From Planctomycetota bacterium (lineage in GTDB: Bacteria > Planctomycetota > Planctomycetia > Planctomycetales > Planctomycetaceae): 8,007 nucleotides of DNA. Location: the NCBI GenBank assembly GCA_027622115.1, contig JAQBZS010000296.1:1-8007 (forward strand), given 5' to 3'. Positions 6,307-8,007 of the stretch are shown piece after piece. The notes under the pieces were generated by a model. The model was not told where the DNA came from and did no database searches. It worked only from the letters and a program-made list of their open reading frames with translations. A program made the position numbers and the translations under genes. Positions within the stretch are counted from its first letter, which is position 1; the number at the start of each line of letters is the position of its first letter.

Positions 6307-7776
6307 TCAAGCAAGGATCTCCGTCACCACGCGACCACCCACGTCCGTCAGGCTTTCTTCGCGGCCTTGATGGAAGTAGGTCAAGTGTTCGTGGTCGAGT
6401 CCCATGAGTTGCAGGATCGTGGCGTGGATGTCGTGCAAGTGGACTCGATTTTCGACTGCCTGAAAGCCGAATTCATCGGTGGCTCCATAGCGAAGCCCGC
6501 CCTTGACGCCGGCTCCCGCAAACCACATCGAAAACCCATACGGATTGTGATTCCGACCCGGAGCACCTTGACCTTCGCTGAACGGCATCCGACCGAATTC
6601 ACCGCCCCACACAACCAGCGTTGACTCCAACAGCCCACGTTCTTCCAGGTCCGTCAGCAACGCGGCGATGGGCTGATCGATTTCGGCTCCGTGCTTGCCG
6701 TGGTTCTTTTCGATGCTTTCGTGTGCGTCCCACGTGTCTTCCAAGTGTCCGCCGCCGGAATAGAGTTGCACGAAGCGGACGCCTCGTTCCACCAACCGCC
6801 GAGCGACCAAACAATTTCGACCGTATTCGTCCGTGGGTTGCCGACCGACTCCATACGCCGCCAGCGTTTGCTTGGATTCCTTCGCGATATCCACGGCCTC
6901 GGGAGCTTCCGACTGCATGCGAAACGCCAATTCGTACGACTGAATCCGCGACGCCAATTCGTGGCCGCCCGGTCGCACTTTGAGATGTTGCGCGTTGAGT
7001 TGGGCGAGCAGATCGAGTTGTTCACGCTGAGCAGATTGCGTGATGTGCCGGGGGCCTCGCAGGTTGAGGATCGGATCGCCGACCGGACGAAACATCGTGC
7101 CTTCGAACGTCGACGGCATAAACCCACTGGACCAGTTCGGTTGGCCGCTGATCGGTCCCCCGCGTTTGTCGAGCACCACCACATATCCGGGCAGGCTCTG
7201 GTTTTCCGTTCCGAGCCCATAAACACACCACGCCCCTAACGACGGCCGACCGATGAATGTCTTGCCCGTGTTGATGGCCACCAACGCCGATCCGTGCGCG
7301 TGGCTGTCCGTGTGGCACGAGTTGATGATCGCCAGCTTATCGGCGTGTTTGCGAACGTTTGGGAAATAGTCGGAGATCAGCAGCCCACTGTCTCCGCCCG
7401 GTCGAAACTTCCGCCACGCCGGCGTCAAGAACCCGACTTTACGACCGCCCGAGTTGATGTACTTCTTGTCGACCGGGAGTTGCTTGCCGGCGTATTTTTC
7501 CAGCTCGGGCTTGTAGTCGAAGGTGTCGACTTGGCTGGGGGCACCATTCATCGTCAAGAAGATGCAGGCCTTGGCTTTGGCCGGAAAGTGTTGCTGCTTC
7601 GGCGTGAGCGGCCCGGCGACTTGTGTTTCCGCGTGAAGATGTCGATTAAAGAAGCGGTCGCCATCGAGCAACGACGTCAGCGCCAGACCGGCAAAGCCGA
7701 CTCCCATGTCCCAGACACATTCGCGGCGAGTCATACCGCATGGAAACAGGCTTGCGGACGGCGATTGGTTTTTCAT
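6307..7776 (-). CDS. DUF1501 domain protein (sulfatase-like fold), Tat-type leader
   Basis: A complete 489-residue protein from ATG 7776. A GTG at 7797 would add 7 residues but has no better binding site. The leader MTRRECVWDMGVGFAGLAL (15-33) has the RR plus hydrophobic pattern of a twin-arginine signal, so export in folded form is likely. DUF1501 hallmarks follow: FLTMNGAPSQVDTFDYKP (73-90), HTDSHAHGSA (155-164), GRPSLGAW (176-183), ERGVRFVQLYSGGG (330-343), DTWDAHE (347-353), VVWGGEFGRMP (388-398), GRNHNPYGFSMWFAGAG (407-423) and HDIHATILQLMGLDHEHLTY (448-467). The family belongs to the alkaline phosphatase/sulfatase superfamily. In planctomycetes it normally pairs with a DUF1549/DUF1553 cytochrome-type protein; its substrate is not established. 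Here the gene upstream is cut by the window edge, and the downstream neighbour is UPF0261. Confidence 0.95.
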   Translation of the reverse strand: MKNQSPSASLFPCGMTRRECVWDMGVGFAGLALTSLLDGDRFFNRHLHAETQVAGPLTPKQQHFPAKAKACIFLTMNGAPSQVDTFDYKPELEKYAGKQLPVDKKYINSGGRKVGFLTPAWRKFRPGGDSGLLISDYFPNVRKHADKLAIINSCHTDSHAHGSALVAINTGKTFIGRPSLGAWCVYGLGTENQSLPGYVVVLDKRGGPISGQPNWSSGFMPSTFEGTMFRPVGDPILNLRGPRHITQSAQREQLDLLAQLNAQHLKVRPGGHELASRIQSYELAFRMQSEAPEAVDIAKESKQTLAAYGVGRQPTDEYGRNCLVARRLVERGVRFVQLYSGGGHLEDTWDAHESIEKNHGKHGAEIDQPIAALLTDLEERGLLESTLVVWGGEFGRMPFSEGQGAPGRNHNPYGFSMWFAGAGVKGGLRYGATDEFGFQAVENRVHLHDIHATILQLMGLDHEHLTYFHQGREESLTDVGGRVVTEILA

Positions 7777-7803
7777 GAGATTGCTCGCTACTACCACGAG
7801 TTG

Positions 7804-7896
7804 TCATTGTCGTGGAACGATGTCGAATCTGGCGCGTGAGACTTGGAATTGCGTCTGACTTTTCATGATCATGGCAGGACTGTCGGGTTCGCTCAT
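7804..7896 (-). CDS. Possible 30-codon ORF between two - strand genes
   Basis: A short frame starts at an ATG overlapping the TGA of the upstream gene (ATGA, 7896-7893) and ends with TGA at 7804-7806, just before the DUF1501 start region. It encodes MSEPDSPAMIMKSQTQFQVS plus ten further residues, with no recognised motif. The overlap would permit coupled translation and might carry ribosomes towards the DUF1501 start. ATGA overlaps also arise by chance, so this may be plain spacer. Confidence 0.2.
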   Translation of the reverse strand: MSEPDSPAMIMKSQTQFQVSRARFDIVPRQ

Positions 7897-8007
7897 TCAC
7901 CGCTGTCGCAAGACCCCACCGCGAGCGGGATGAACCGTGGCTTGTGGGGATGTTCGAGGTCACGCACTTGATCCGGGAGGCTCGGCAAGACCGGCGCGTC
8001 CAACGAG
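7893..8007 (-). CDS. C-terminal 37 codons of an unidentified protein (cut by window edge)
   Basis: One - strand frame enters from the right edge (first complete codon at 8006) and is open for 37 codons to TGA 7895-7893. It reads SLDAPVLPSLPDQVRDLEHP and then HKPRFIPLAVGSCDSGE. About three quarters of its third codon positions are G or C, against other frames that do not show this, so it is probably coding. The usual partner upstream of a DUF1501 gene is a DUF1549/DUF1553 protein, but this tail does not resemble the endings I know for that family, so I leave it unnamed. It probably heads the same transcript as the DUF1501 gene, which begins 116 bases later. Confidence 0.5.
   Translation of the reverse strand, partial: SLDAPVLPSLPDQVRDLEHPHKPRFIPLAVGSCDSGE

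Noticed and set aside
6691..7839. Two + strand open frames (182 and 181 codons) opposite the DUF1501 gene
   Set aside because: They are shadows: the - strand frame carries continuous DUF1501 motifs throughout.
7646..7963. - strand 105-codon frame overlapping the DUF1501 start
   Set aside because: Its composition is Ser/Arg-rich and motif-free, and it runs out of frame into the DUF1501 N-terminus.
1..8007. CRISPR array, complete transposon, or complete defence or secondary-metabolite cluster
   Set aside because: There are no regularly spaced repeats, no terminal inverted repeats framing a transposase, and no effector or biosynthetic gene sets.

Overview
The window looks like chromosomal DNA from a planctomycete or a close relative. 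The main evidence is the complete DUF1501 protein with a twin-arginine-like leader, a family strongly expanded in Planctomycetes. A very long cytoplasmic kinase-like protein and a REP-like palindrome of a type I associate with that phylum agree with this. Genes are GC-rich, often start with GTG or TTG, and lie in two blocks facing each other around a tRNA-associated scar.

Left block, + strand. Positions 1-384 hold no gene I can recognise, only a doubtful open frame that overlaps the next gene by ATGA. A small membrane-anchored coiled-coil protein follows (385-855). Next comes a spacer with a direct repeat and a stem, and then a kinase-like protein of about 920 residues (1053-3821). That protein has a YegI-type kinase domain with Arg at the usual catalytic Lys position. 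The kinase domain is followed by about nine degenerate helical units of roughly 50 residues and a beta-rich C-terminal domain. Its last codons carry a possible -1 frameshift or indel.

Centre. A tRNA-Leu(CAG) (3935-4019) has its own promoter and a strong intrinsic terminator. Directly behind it, in the same direction, is a decayed tyrosine recombinase (4204-4788). It has lost its central part, including the first catalytic Arg, and its nucleophilic Tyr is Cys. Between them, four copies of a decamer form two direct-repeat pairs in inverted orientation, as expected for arm-type integrase sites or an operator. I read 4020 to about 4960 as the remnant of an element integrated at the tRNA. It ends in a REP-like palindrome.

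Right block, - strand. Reading from the right edge: the last 37 codons of an unidentified gene, a possible 30-codon ORF, the DUF1501 protein (7776-6307), a 134-base spacer that can form two competing stems, and a Tm-1-like/UPF0261 protein (6172-4964). These genes are probably co-transcribed. I see no rRNA, CRISPR array, intact transposon or complete defence system. The most unusual items are the integrase scar with its four-site repeat, the repeat-rich kinase-like protein with its odd C-terminus, and the alternative-stem spacer.
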